Below, in pieces: positions 48,923 through 59,677 of a stretch of DNA of 64,000 bases. Source of the DNA: Fragilariopsis cylindrus CCMP1102 (lineage: Eukaryota > Bacillariophyta > Bacillariophyceae > Bacillariales > Bacillariaceae); NCBI GenBank assembly GCA_900095095.1, contig FMBT01000415.1, forward strand, positions 59,889 through 123,888. The letters are read 5' to 3'. The position numbers and the translations under genes were made by a program. The number at the start of each line of letters is the position of its first letter. The stretch's first letter is position 1. The notes beneath the pieces are model-generated. The model was not told the DNA's origin. It saw only the letters and a program-made list of their open reading frames with translations, and made no database searches.

Positions 48923-49686
48923 TTAGTCGAATGCAATTTGCAACAGTGCTTTTAAGTCAGCCGAAGCCAAATCGGTTTGTTTTGTACAAGCTATTGCATT
49001 TTTTCTTGCAGCTGCCTGCCCAATGCCCAATATGTCCTCCTTTACCTTCCGGACCGCCTCTTGGACCTGTTTCGTTTTTTTCGGCGAATTCGTAGAGGTA
49101 ATAGAAACGATCTGATTCATTGTCATTGACAGAGTTCCTAACGGACCTGTGACGAGTCCAGTGATTTGAGACCATTTCTTTTCTTCAGCCAAAGTGTAAA
49201 CTTCTCCAAGTCGACGTTCCGATACCGAAAGTCGCCCTAAAACCGTCGCGGGGTCTGCACCTTGGTATAATGTCGTCGAGTCCTTCGCGGCTGCATTTTT
49301 TTCGATCAGATAATCGATGTAACTTGGCAGTGCCATATTACTTGAATCTCCAGACTTTGCATGGGAGGGAAATGGAGCCACCGTTAGTGCTACGATGGGT
49401 AGCAGGATGAGAGACGTTTCTTCTAAAAATGATCGTCGGTTTGATTTTGATTCTAGTTGTGACGACGAAATCGAATTAGAATCCTTCGGCTCAAAAATGG
49501 TGAGGAGTGATTGATTGTCGAAATTTTATTGTTGTTATTACGATTGATACTTGTGCTCAAAACGCATGATAAGCTCGGACGAATAGGGTCAACGGATATC
49601 CAAGCGCTAACTTCCTGATTATTACTATCAAAACGAGCAATACCGGTGGCAAGCGCTAGCAGAAGAATGATCGTTTGGAGAGTCAT
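48923..49686 (-). CDS. Thylakoid-lumen protein, PsbQ/Psb31-like candidate; one frameshift
   Basis: ATG 49686 opens a signal-peptide-like N-terminus (IILLLALATGIARF). The frame breaks in a T run near 49495; adding one T gives exactly 255 codons. After a Ser-rich transit region comes SNRRSFLEETSLILLPIVAL, a twin-arginine thylakoid signal, ending SHA before KSG, an Ala-x-Ala-like lumen cleavage site. The mature part, about 150 residues, is mostly helical (LPSYIDYLIEKNAA, RRLGEVYTLAEEKKWSQITG, LTGPLGTL-like VTGPLGTLSMTMNQI, KVKEDILGIGQAAARKN). A four-helix lumen protein of this size suggests the PsbQ-like PSII extrinsic family, possibly diatom Psb31. I am not certain of the exact family. Confidence 0.6.
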
Positions 49687-50313
49687 GATGCTAGTTGATA
49701 GGAGGAGTTCAGTAGAGCAATTTACTTGCTATTCTCTTTTGAATTTGGACGTGATGTGTATCAAAAGTACTATCTATTTGCAAATAATTACTACTGGTCG
49801 GTTAGGATGCACTGTATACCGGTAGGCCTGCTGTACACTTTCGTCTGTTTCTGGTTTCTAATATGATACCGGTATGACATATGTGTCAAACAGGGGTAAT
49901 AATTTCAAATTTTGTAGAAGAAGATTCTTTTTATGTCCGATATTTTCCATTCACGAGTTGTTAGAGATAGTGACGTACTTTACGTGAAACAAACATGATT
50001 GACTTTTTTTAGCGAGAAACCGTTGCCAAAAATCCTTCTTTTTGATTGATCAAGAGATTATAACGATGTTTTGAGTCATGGCGCCAACGAAAATCCATCA
50101 CATCCTCACGTCAACATAAACACAAAATATAAATTTTTGTTCTATTATCATACATACAAGCGAAAACATCAAATACAGAGGAATTGAAAGAGGTGCACCA
50201 TTGAAAGAAGTCACAAAAACAAAAATACACACACACACACTGCTACAAAAACTTACCACTCGTACAAGTAAAGGTCTCAACAAATTACAAGTTGTCGTAA
50301 AATTAATATAAGC
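49687..50313. other. Intergenic, divergent promoters
   Basis: Between the lumen protein (left) and coiled-coil protein A (right). Contains ACCGGTA motifs (about 49797-49875) and a short (AC)n run near 50227-50240. No gene seen. Confidence 0.5.
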
Positions 50314-51544
50314 ATGACTTATCGCACTCTAGTCTTCTTTATCTTTCCGGTTGTTGTTGGTTTATCGGTGCTTTCTACAACAGTGGTTGTGGGTTTCGCA
50401 GTTCCATGTTTTCCTTCTTCTTCTTCCTACAACGACTTCATTTCGTGATTTCACAACAACTCTACGATATACCTCAGAAGATTCGGGTTATCAAGACGAA
50501 CGGTATCATCAATCTTCTCCCGATGAAATGCAAGTTGTTGACGTGGAAGTGGAGAGCGTCGATTCACAATTCGTTTATATCCCATTTCACGAAATGGAAA
50601 ATGCCGTTAATAAAGCACAGAAAAAACATGAACTAGATTGCGAAGGCTTGCAGAATACTATCGACGAGCAACGCCAGGAGTTGAAAATACTCCAGGAAAA
50701 GAAAAATAAATCTCGTTCGGCAGATGAAAAGCAATACGTCAATCTCTCGGCGGATGCGAAAGTGAACTGGGGTGAAAACCAAAACGAAAAAACGAAACGT
50801 ACAACGGATCGCTTAAAGCTCCTAGCTGATGAAAACGAACGTATCCAAACCGAACTAGACAGTGAACGAGAACGATTCGAACTTGAAAAGGGGATACTTA
50901 AACAAAAATTAGAAGAATCGAGAGATGAAACGATCCAGGCACAACAAATCTTGAGTTTAGAACGGTCCTACTTTGAAACCGCAGTGAAGCTGTTAGAGCA
51001 TGGACTAGAACGAGAGACAAGGAACGTGAAAATATTGGAGGAGCAGTTAATGGAATACAATCAATGGGCAGCAGAGCAAATACAAAATAATAATGACCTG
51101 AACGATGGATTTCACGACGATCGTTACCCATTTTATTCTTCTTCGATGCAGGATGATGATTTTCCTCCATATGAGACATGGGAAGGACCGGCCAACGGCT
51201 ACGAACATCGACAAGAACAAGAACACCACCATAATCATAACGATTTCCATCACCACCCGCAGCATCAGCATCAGAACCAGCACCAAGAAGAAGAATTTGA
51301 AGAATTCCACCCTCAGGTCAGACCGCAAGATAATCACATCTATTCGCAGCAGCATGAAGCACGCACATCATTTCATTCCCAAGAGCACCATTTGGAGGCA
51401 CCACAGCAGCAGCATTTTCATAGCCAAACCACAACCCAACAACGTGGTAACAATAATCCTAAGAGAAGACCAGCGAAGGCAGCTACCACCACTGTTATGG
51501 GTGCGCCCAGTATAATGGAAAACATTGGAATTATGTATCGTTAA
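50314..51544 (+). CDS. Secretory/plastid-type coiled-coil protein A, one frameshift
   Basis: ATG 50314 starts a signal peptide (TLVFFIFPVVVGLSVLSTTVVVGF) with a following AVP, but this frame ends near 50448. A one-base change in the CTT/TTC repeat just before leads into the long frame that runs to 51544. The body is a coiled coil from about residue 80 to 240 (VNKAQKKHELDCEGLQNTID, LKLLADENERIQTELDSERE). It ends in the motif ERSYFETAVKLLEHGLERETRNV. The last 130 residues are His/Gln-rich and probably disordered. The gene 0.7 kb downstream encodes a relative with the same order of parts. Function unknown; the N-terminus suggests entry to the ER and possibly the plastid. Confidence 0.6.
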
Positions 51545-52246
51545 CTTCATACTACTAATGATATTATACTAAAATAATAATCATTCCTCTAACATTACTA
51601 CTACTGTATTTTGTTCCTATAAACCAAATATATATTATGATACTAACATTCAGAATAAATCATAAATCAATCTAGACTGATTATTGAAATGTCATCTCTA
51701 TCTCTTCTGAACGAATTTTGTTCAGTTTAAATATACCCCATATCGAATTTGCTGTAGATGCTGTGAGCTCTCAACGTCTCCATTAGCGGCACTGCTAGAG
51801 CAGAGATGATCGTACTAGTACTAGTAGTTTTCTAATGTTACTGTATTAACAATTATTTGAAATTGCCATCGGTCCAGTCGGAACAGTCGCGGGAGTCCAT
51901 CCGTCGTTACGATCAGCGAAAATGTCTGTTCAACAGACAGCGCGGCTGATCGATAAATAAATAAGCCCACGAACAATCGTCATGAGTGTCATCAATCTTG
52001 ATTTTGATTGGGTGAAAAGTTTAAGTGATAATTCTTGGCAGCACATGCATGATAAACATCAAGAACCACATAAAAAGAACATTTTGATAATGCTCGCTAA
52101 TTCTTCTCATACCGTATAATATAAAGTGTAGGAAAGTGTAATAGTGGTAGGAACTCATCATTTTCCGCTTCAGTCGTCATCTGTCATATCCAATAAAATA
52201 AACACATATTCATATTCATATTCATATACTCAAAATATAATCCAGC
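51545..52246. other. Intergenic between coiled-coil proteins A and B
   Basis: No gene seen. A CATATT repeat (about 52205-52228) lies just upstream of gene B. Confidence 0.5.
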
Positions 52247-53326
52247 ATGCTGATTCGATCATCCTTTGGCTTCTTAGCGCTTTCCATTATTTCTTCTTCA
52301 GAAGGATTTTCGACTAGTAATCTGAAACCTTTTCGACAAATCAAAGAAAAGAATTGTAGTAGTCGGTGTCTTCGCGAACCGCTTATTATTTTACGTGCTG
52401 CGGCCGAAGCTACTATTGATACCACCGCCACCGTATCTGCCAGTAGTGAGATCACAGAAAAACCTCGCTCGTATGATTTTATTTCGGTCGAGGAGGCAGA
52501 AGATTCATTACGGCAAGAACGCGCCCGCTACGAAGGAGAACGATCCGAGTTGAAACAGCTAATAGAGATTCAAAACCAACAACTCCGAAGATCGGCGGAA
52601 GGGCGACGTGACAAAGTCAAAGACAATAGTATAGGACGGAACCATCCCGGACGGAACCATCCACGCGCTGAGAAACCATCTTCGGCGCGGATTGTTGTCC
52701 AGAATTCTGCCGCTGGTGCATTCAACTACGCCCAAAAGAATCGAAAAAAACGTACCGGCAACATCAATAACGGCAGTAAGAAAAAGGTGAACAACGATAT
52801 TATACTAAGGATGGAACAATTAGAGGCACGACTTCGAGACGCCCTGATCGACAATGATGAATTGACGAGACGTCTTCATGAACAACATCGTCAATACAAT
52901 GCGGAACGCGCAGAACTCGAAGATCAATTAAGAGAAGAACAGGATCGACTTGATAGTACCCGAGAAGAGCTGTATATGGAAAGGTCGTACTTCGAAACTT
53001 CTCGACGGATGCTGGAGGGTCTCTTGGAAGTCGAAACACATAAGGTACAGGTATTGGAACAAGAATTAGAACAAGAATTTTTAATGCAGATTACCCGAGA
53101 AGAGGACATGTCGCAACAAAAACAATCGCTGGAGCAACAACATCAGCGCCAACAACAGGCGCAAGTACAGCAAGAGCAGGACTCGGAGCGACGACGAAGA
53201 CAAGAACAAGAACAATACGAGTACAACAACTCTAATCATAATGGTAACGGGAGCAATCGACAACAGCAACAAGATGATTGCTTTACTATTAACATTAATG
53301 ATGTTGAATGTCCTCTTTACCCCTAA
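52247..53326 (+). CDS. Secretory/plastid-type coiled-coil protein B
   Basis: A 359-residue intact frame. Residues 1-24 look like a signal peptide (SSFGFLALSIISSSEGFSTS), with a Phe after the predicted cleavage as in diatom plastid precursors. A basic region (residues 120-180, RKKRTGNINNGSKKK) separates two coiled coils (about 82-115 and 183-280). The second ends with ERSYFETSRRMLEGLLEVETHKVQVLEQELEQ, clearly related to protein A. A Gln/Arg/Glu-rich stretch and a short distinct end (DCFTININDVECPLYP) follow. No known domain was recognised. The common order with A suggests tandem duplication followed by divergence outside the shared motif. Confidence 0.8.
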   Translation: MLIRSSFGFLALSIISSSEGFSTSNLKPFRQIKEKNCSSRCLREPLIILRAAAEATIDTTATVSASSEITEKPRSYDFISVEEAEDSLRQERARYEGERSELKQLIEIQNQQLRRSAEGRRDKVKDNSIGRNHPGRNHPRAEKPSSARIVVQNSAAGAFNYAQKNRKKRTGNINNGSKKKVNNDIILRMEQLEARLRDALIDNDELTRRLHEQHRQYNAERAELEDQLREEQDRLDSTREELYMERSYFETSRRMLEGLLEVETHKVQVLEQELEQEFLMQITREEDMSQQKQSLEQQHQRQQQAQVQQEQDSERRRRQEQEQYEYNNSNHNGNGSNRQQQQDDCFTININDVECPLYP

Positions 53327-54064
53327 ATATTTCGCCAAATGATTCAATTTTTGTTGATTCATTCGGAATGGTGGACGTATTCTGTACTATAACTGTAATT
53401 ATTTAAAAACATTAGAAAATTCATACGACGCTTTATATTATTATGTTTTGGGGGCGTCTTATATTACGAAACAGACCGAGACCATTGATCAATCACCAAT
53501 CATTCTTTTTAATAGTTCATACCGGTGGTTCTAGAAATTTACTATTAGTTGAAAAAGATTACAGATATTATACTATCTGCTTCTGTTTTTATTCGACCTA
53601 CGAGTATAGCAGTAAAAAAGAAATATTCTTAAGGTTGGGCGAACAATTGGATGTGTTCTTTAAGGAATCAAACTATCCAGTACTAGAATTAGTACCTTGG
53701 CCTATTCATTAACTACTTGTACACTGTACACTATACTGTTGTACCTATCATGCGTATCTAATCCTACAGTACGGTACAGTAGTAGGACCTACATTGATAG
53801 TACGGTAACATAATTCCATAATAAGTATCATCACAACTGTTGAAAATGCACGTTTGGGAACATTACACGTGTCAGTCACACATGCCGCACACATACCGTA
53901 CACCACATGCCGTACAGTATTCCAATTTTGATGTTGCCATTTTAAAACAATGCTCTACAGTACTACTGTAGTACTAAACAATTCGATATAGCAAATACAC
54001 TTTACTCTACCGTATGTCATAGTCTTCACCTAGAGACGTAGAGCGATAGTTGCAATATTCAACA
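53327..54064. other. Intergenic rich in TACAGTA/GTACTAC palindromes
   Basis: A small frame at 53443-53712 has no family feature. Between 53710 and 53990 short palindromes such as CTACAGTACTACTGTAGTACT and TACGGTACAGTA are dense. No other element seen. Confidence 0.5.
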
Positions 54065-54925
54065 ATGACAATGAAGGAAAAATGTTATTCGAATGCAATC
54101 ATACTAATAATAATTCTTGTTATACTGGAAAATAAGAATGTATCATTCACAGATGCTTTAACAAACAACGGAATCAAGACACGAGCGTTTGCATTTTCTC
54201 CAAGATCCAAAAAAGAAAAACCAAAACTTGTTTTGATCGGAGGTTGTACAGGCACAGGGAAGAGTACATTCGGGATGTCAGTTGCACTTGATCAGGGGAT
54301 TCTCAAGTGCATTAGTACAGATACAATCCGTCAAATAATGCGGTCGTTCATACCGAAGAATATAAGTCCTGCACTTCATCGCAGTAGTTATGAGAATGTT
54401 CTTTCAGGTAGTAATTTTAATGACGATGATCCGATAGCTGGCTGGTATGAAACTGTACACGTTTTGGAATCTAGCGTTGAAGGACTTGTTACCGATGCCA
54501 TTGCTAGGAATCAGGGATTAGTATTAGAAGGTGTATCAATTTCCCCTTCTAGGAAATTAATTGATCTATGGGAAGAAGGAGGCGGCATCGCCACGGGTTG
54601 TTTGTTAACAATAACGAACGAAGAGACACATAAGTCTATGCTGACACGAAGAGGTTTATTAGCTGGAGAATCAAGCAAGCAAGGTTTGAAGGATCAGGAA
54701 AAAATCGATAATTTTGATAGAATACGCAAAATTCAAGATGAGATGATCAAATTAGCAAACGAAGCCCAATGGATTTTAATTGAGCAGAAGATCGAAATTG
54801 ATCCTCTTGAAATTATAGCAAATAAGTTGACTGAAGAGAATAACGAATTCTCCGAAATAGTTGAGAACGAAACGATAGAAAAATCAGATTGGTTTCCTAC
54901 TGATCTTGATGTAACAGATAATTGA
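54065..54925 (+). CDS. P-loop kinase, 2-phosphoglycerate kinase-like, with plastid-type presequence
   Basis: ATG 54065 (286 residues). A hydrophobic segment (about residues 10-25, AIILIIILVILENKNVSF) and a following TRAFAFSPRS suggest a plastid bipartite presequence. The catalytic part begins KLVLIGGCTGTGKSTFGMSVA, a Walker A motif GCTGTGKST. It continues with STDTIRQIMRSF, which is typical of 2-phosphoglycerate kinase and related zeta-like small-molecule kinases, and with GLVLEGVSISP as the Walker-B-like strand. The family makes 2,3-bisphosphoglycerate in archaea; related plant proteins are linked to phosphate/inositol metabolism. The natural substrate here is unknown. Intact, single exon. 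The 3' end is 91 bp from the convergent SDS22-like gene. Confidence 0.8.
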   Translation: MTMKEKCYSNAIILIIILVILENKNVSFTDALTNNGIKTRAFAFSPRSKKEKPKLVLIGGCTGTGKSTFGMSVALDQGILKCISTDTIRQIMRSFIPKNISPALHRSSYENVLSGSNFNDDDPIAGWYETVHVLESSVEGLVTDAIARNQGLVLEGVSISPSRKLIDLWEEGGGIATGCLLTITNEETHKSMLTRRGLLAGESSKQGLKDQEKIDNFDRIRKIQDEMIKLANEAQWILIEQKIEIDPLEIIANKLTEENNEFSEIVENETIEKSDWFPTDLDVTDN

Positions 54926-55016
54926 ATGTGTATGCTTTCCGATTTTTTTAATTTACTTTTTTAATTGATTGTCAGCAATTCATGTTATGAATACTATAAC
55001 TTGTTTTTTCGTTTTC

Positions 55017-56336
55017 TTATTGTTGTTGTTTCGCCCGTTGAATTGCCGCTGCTTGCAATACCCGTAATCTTTCTTCTGTAGTTCCTCCTCCTGCACCATC
55101 ACCAGATGGCTTAGGGACGCTGCCATATCCTCTAATCATAGTTGCATCGATTTGTTGTAGAGTAGGAATATATTCAGCTAATTTCTTACGATACTCAAAA
55201 TCTTTCGATACAGGGTTGTATTCTAGATATACTGTTTCCAATTTTGGTAACTGCTTATTTTCGGATGCTACCTTCAACGAATGGATTGCTTCAAAATCTG
55301 TAATCAAATTTGCAGATAACCACAATTCTTCCAACATTGGCCAATGAAGACCGACCACGGTATTGTTGTTGTTCTTTTTTGAGTCGACAACTAAGGGAGC
55401 AGTAGTAGTCAGTCGATTATTGCTTAAATCTAATGTCGTCAATTGTGGAAAGGTACTGCCACTCGTCGACGAGGATGAAAGTAAACCCGAAATACCGTCA
55501 TCATCTAAACCATTGTGTGCTAAATATAGTTCCTCCAATGTATTCCGTTGAGCATTCAAGTAACATTCACCATTTTCATCATTCGAAATGGTCGTTAATC
55601 GATTGGATTGCACATCAAGACGTTTCAAATTCGTTAACGATTCAATTCCCTCAAGACTATCAATTTTATTTTTCCCAATCCATAACTCTTCTAGATTTTT
55701 TAGTCCCGACAATTCTGTTTTGTCTAAAACACGAATTTTGTTTGCACCCAAATCTAATTTGCGTAAATTCGTTAAGTGACTCAACCCACTAATTGATTTG
55801 AGTTTGTTGTTTGCAAGGTACAATTCTGTTAAAGTTTCTCCATTACAGTATTGTACCGGTGACATGTCTCTGATTGCGTTGTAGCTCATGTCTAATACTC
55901 GTAACGTCGTCTGTCCGCATCCTTTCAAACTATCCTCATCGAGGGATTGGACCATATTATCATATAATTCGAGAGTATCAAGTTTCAGCAATGAACCTAA
56001 TCCTGCCATATCCTTAATTAGATGAGATCGCAATACTAACGATGTTAATTCTGATGTATTAGTCTTTTCTGGATCAGAAAAAACGGTACCCAGAACAGTT
56101 ATTTTTTGTCCCGCAGTTCCAACGATGCACACTTCTGTATCATCCGGTGACCATTCTGTTACATCATTGGGGTATCGCACGGGAAATGATCCATCTTCAC
56201 CACCCCCACCACCCATACCAAGTTTCGTCCAATCAAGGGGCATTGGGTTTTCTGGTTCGACATTGGTCGTATATGTTTTCGAAACCACGACTCGCGGTGG
56301 CTGCTGCTGTTGTTGTTCTTCTTCTTCTTGTGACAT
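55017..56336 (-). CDS. SDS22-like leucine-rich repeat protein, protein phosphatase 1 regulator
   Basis: ATG 56336 gives 439 residues. After a Glu/Gln/Pro-rich start come about ten SDS22-type LRRs of 22 residues, for example LDTLELYDNMVQSLDED, LTELYLANNKLKSISGLSHL, LRKLDLGANKIRVLD, LEELWIGKNKIDSLEGIESL and LKRLDVQSNRLTTIS. A cap FEYRKKLAEYIPTLQQIDATMI matches the end of SDS22/PPP1R7 proteins. SDS22 binds the catalytic subunit of protein phosphatase 1 and controls its maturation and location, mainly in the nucleus. An insertion (SSSSTSGS, KKNNNNTV) in the later repeats is unusual. The C-terminus is a basic helix ending in Gln repeats. The frame upstream of the ATG is open but has no ATG. Confidence 0.9.
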   Translation of the reverse strand: MSQEEEEQQQQQPPRVVVSKTYTTNVEPENPMPLDWTKLGMGGGGGEDGSFPVRYPNDVTEWSPDDTEVCIVGTAGQKITVLGTVFSDPEKTNTSELTSLVLRSHLIKDMAGLGSLLKLDTLELYDNMVQSLDEDSLKGCGQTTLRVLDMSYNAIRDMSPVQYCNGETLTELYLANNKLKSISGLSHLTNLRKLDLGANKIRVLDKTELSGLKNLEELWIGKNKIDSLEGIESLTNLKRLDVQSNRLTTISNDENGECYLNAQRNTLEELYLAHNGLDDDGISGLLSSSSTSGSTFPQLTTLDLSNNRLTTTAPLVVDSKKNNNNTVVGLHWPMLEELWLSANLITDFEAIHSLKVASENKQLPKLETVYLEYNPVSKDFEYRKKLAEYIPTLQQIDATMIRGYGSVPKPSGDGAGGGTTEERLRVLQAAAIQRAKQQQ

Positions 56337-57072
56337 GATCGATATTATATTGATGCGATTCGTTACGAAAGGCTGGTACAAAAATTAATAAGATGGTTAG
56401 ATGATATAAGAATCTTCGATAAGAGTTGTGAATCCCTTTTGAATTACAATTGTACAGTACTTGTATAATTATTATTGTATTGTGATAGACATAACGTTAG
56501 TTGAAATGAGAATCTCAGGTGAAACAGTGAAACAAATAAAGGAATAAATGGTAGCATGTATGGTAGCTGAGCTGCCTACCGGTAACAAGTTAGAGATTCG
56601 AAATCAAGAATCAAAAAAGTTATGAGATTCCTGATCTACAGGGCCGGTCTTCAACACAAACGTGACTGAAAGTTAATTAATTCTGAATTTGAAAAACTAT
56701 TTATCACAAGTCGTACTTTGAATAGCCGTTGTACTAGTCGCATACAATACGTGTAAAAATCGCATGATGCTGAAACTGTTCGTGATGTTAAATGCATTTG
56801 AAATTGTGCGTCGTGTTTCTTCTGCAGAATTCATAGTAGAACGGTTTGCTTTGATCAACATTAATTTTATTTTAAGTATCTGTAGCTGCCAACGCGTTGT
56901 TATCCTGATTGATCTACAGTATTAAAAGTATTCATGCCTATCATACTGCAGTGCCTAATGACACCGATGCAGCACAACAAGCTCTAGCACACATCATATC
57001 TGACCAAGCAAACAAACAAGAATCAGCAACAAAGCCGGTAACGGAAAAGAACAAGATAAAAGTTGAAAAAAT
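56337..57072. other. Intergenic, divergent promoters
   Basis: Between the SDS22-like and FkbM genes. An in-frame-looking stretch at 56930-57130 could be an alternative 5' end of the FkbM gene but lies in another frame. Nothing else recognised. Confidence 0.45.
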
Positions 57073-58774
57073 ATGGTTCAACTACAGACAAGAAAGGATC
57101 CGAAAGAAATTTTATCCAGGACCAATACCATGATCGCTGTTGCTATCGTTGTCGTCTTTCTTATTTTTGTAAATTCGAATCAACAGGCATCTACTAATAG
57201 CACGACCATGGAGAGCTATTTGTTGAGAGCATCTTCGTCGGCAATGGCAGTCATCGATTCCTCGTCGATGGGAGGAGGGCTGTCAATGAAAGAATGGAGA
57301 GACTCTTCAAAGAAAGAATGCGGAGAATTGATCGAAACAATCAAAACAATATTCGATACGACTGCGTTAGATAAGAAGGAGAATCTGGAAAGAAATTTCG
57401 TGAAGAAACTAATCTTGAATTCCGAACCATCCTCGACGGTTAGTGCCTCAAAAGATCAACCATACCGACAATGTCGAAATGCATTCATTGATCTTGAACC
57501 AACATTGGGGACTCTGTAGGGTACTTTATCGATAACGCCATCGATGTCTGTAGTCCTATGTATGCCGCTGCTAATCCGTCGAAGAGAAAAATGGACTCAA
57601 CATTTCCCAGACCTCATATCGACGTAACAACGCTTGAATTCAACCATCGAGGATCAAAACCTAATCCACTGTTTGGCATACTTCAGCGTAATACAAAAGA
57701 ATCACCGACAGCGATGTCGGAAACTTTTTGGTGAGTGAGAAGATTCATATATTTTCCGGTTTACATCTTTCCCCATGATAATGGAGTGTTTGTTAATCCA
57801 GCTCTCGTACGACCATCTTGATTTTACTTCTATTTTCTAATCCTTTTTTCGATTCGATTCGATTCGAATTATGATCAATGGAATACATTAAACCACCAGT
57901 GTCTATGGTATGGAAGGAAATCCAGAATTTACAGGTCGGTTGACAAAACTCGAAAATTATATCCAGAAATGAAACCGAGACCAGTCCAACATGTGCACAT
58001 CTTTACAGAATCGGTCGTTACGTCAGTAGATGGACCGACAAAGTTGTTTCTTGACAAAACATCGGTAAAAGAAAATGTGAGTAAAGATAAATGGATACTG
58101 GGATGAAATAATATTCCTTCAAATTACATATAGACATTGTTGTGTAATGGAAATAGGTGTTACGTTGAGTCTACTGCTATTTCCATCGTTCATCCTGTTC
58201 GCAACTCCTTGCACTCAGTATTCGTATCATCACTTATACATATCTCGATCCTGATATATTTTGTTCATTGATTTACTCGCCTACGTACCAACACAATAAA
58301 AATAATAATACAATCATTCACAGTTTTGGGGCTCGAGTATACTTTCTAGTCAACAGGATGCCGTCAAATCGGCCAAAGAGTTGAATGGTGGGAATGTCTT
58401 CAGCGCTGACGTCACGGGCATTTCTCTTTCGACCATGGTACGATCAACGATGTTGGCAATGAAGGAGGGCGCATCTCCAGAGGAACAATCAGGTGGCCTC
58501 CTTATCATAAAGATGGATGTAGAAGGAGCAGAGTATCAAGTTTTGAAAGAGGTGGCTGCTTCGGGTGTTTTGTGTAAATTGAAAGAGTTAGGCAATCGAG
58601 TCGTATTCGTGTGTAGAATATCACAACATGAGCATCACCGATCCGACAGAACGACGCCGGGAAAAAGATGGACATGGAGCAGCCGTTAAAAAATTGGAAC
58701 AGTGCGGCGTGGAATTTCAAAAACTTTCTGCATGTGGGCTTAGAAGCAAAGGTTATTATTTCCATACTAGTTGA
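57073..58774 (+). CDS. FkbM-type methyltransferase, membrane-anchored; three exons, frameshifts
   Basis: Exons 57073-57730, 57900-58076 and 58324-58774, with introns of 169 and 247 nt (GTGAGT donors). An N-terminal membrane anchor (MIAVAIVVVFLIFVNS, from about residue 20) suggests a type II Golgi or ER protein. Methyltransferase-like features are VGYFIDNAIDVCSP, then VYGMEGNPEFTGRL, and LLIIKMDVEGAEYQVLKEV, the FkbM hallmark with a conserved DVEGAE. The end, VEYHNMSITDPTERRR...VKKLEQCGVEFQKL, matches a common diatom subfamily. FkbM enzymes O-methylate sugars or small metabolites; here the substrate is unknown. Single-base changes near 57517 (GGGG), 57975 (AAATGAAA) and 58608 (GTGTGTAG) break the frame. 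Each can be repaired by one base. Confidence 0.8.
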
Positions 58775-59677
58775 CGACAACATACTTTAGACAGCCGCTA
58801 TTCAATATTTTCAAATTTTGATGGTTCGACTATATTTATTTTTAACATACATTTTATATATCGATCACGACAACTTGCCTTTAGCAACAGAAATATTACC
58901 ATACCTTTACCTTTGTTCGTATACTCAATTTCTGTTGACTTATATGCCAACCTCTCTTGACAATCTTATTTTTTTCGAAATACAACAAACTTACTACTGT
59001 ACGGAAGATACAAGCAATTTCAAACACGAGGAATATCTTCTATTTATTCTCCTTCTCTACCTACTATCAAAAACATTATAAATATAAGTAGTGTTAAATA
59101 TTCTATAGACAGTACATTGTATACAACCGTTTGATATATATATATATATATATAATATATATCCTACAGGTCCATATAGCACTTGTTGCATCAGAGCAAG
59201 GGGTTATGTATTTACTGTGGTAAATCCCCCTGGTTTCAAGACACAGCATGATGTACATTAGTTTGGTAACTTATGTACATATAATGCAGTTGGTTTCTTA
59301 ACTGTTCATACTACTGTACTGGTAATAATTTTTGTAATTTCTTATTACTTCGTACTAACGTTACAGTAGTTAATACAATTTTGAGAAAACGAGGAAAATC
59401 ACTCAAAAACAAGACTAATTCATGTCCAAAAACCAACGTTAAAAAAAACTAAGACAAAAAAACCAGCGCCCCAGCCTCTGATTTTTGAATTTATGCTGTC
59501 GGCTTGTGTGATTTTACAGTGTCATTGTGACTAATCGCTCATGTTTGTGACCAAGACCCTGCATTTTACTGCATTTTGTACCACAAACATTAATCGACTA
59601 TCACTTTCCTCATAAAATACAATTCTCTGTCTTTCAAAACAACTACAAATAATAATTAACAACAACAATATAACAAT
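58775..59677. other. Intergenic, actin copy 3 upstream
   Basis: Includes a TA dinucleotide run (59133-59161). The frame at 58818-59081 is hydrophobic and unsupported. No gene seen. Confidence 0.5.

Noticed and set aside
53443-53712. Small frame of 89 codons after coiled-coil protein B
   Set aside because: No start context, domain or splice partner; composition like the surrounding spacer.
58818-59081. 87-codon hydrophobic frame after the FkbM gene
   Set aside because: It begins after the FkbM stop, has AT-rich random composition and no homologous feature.
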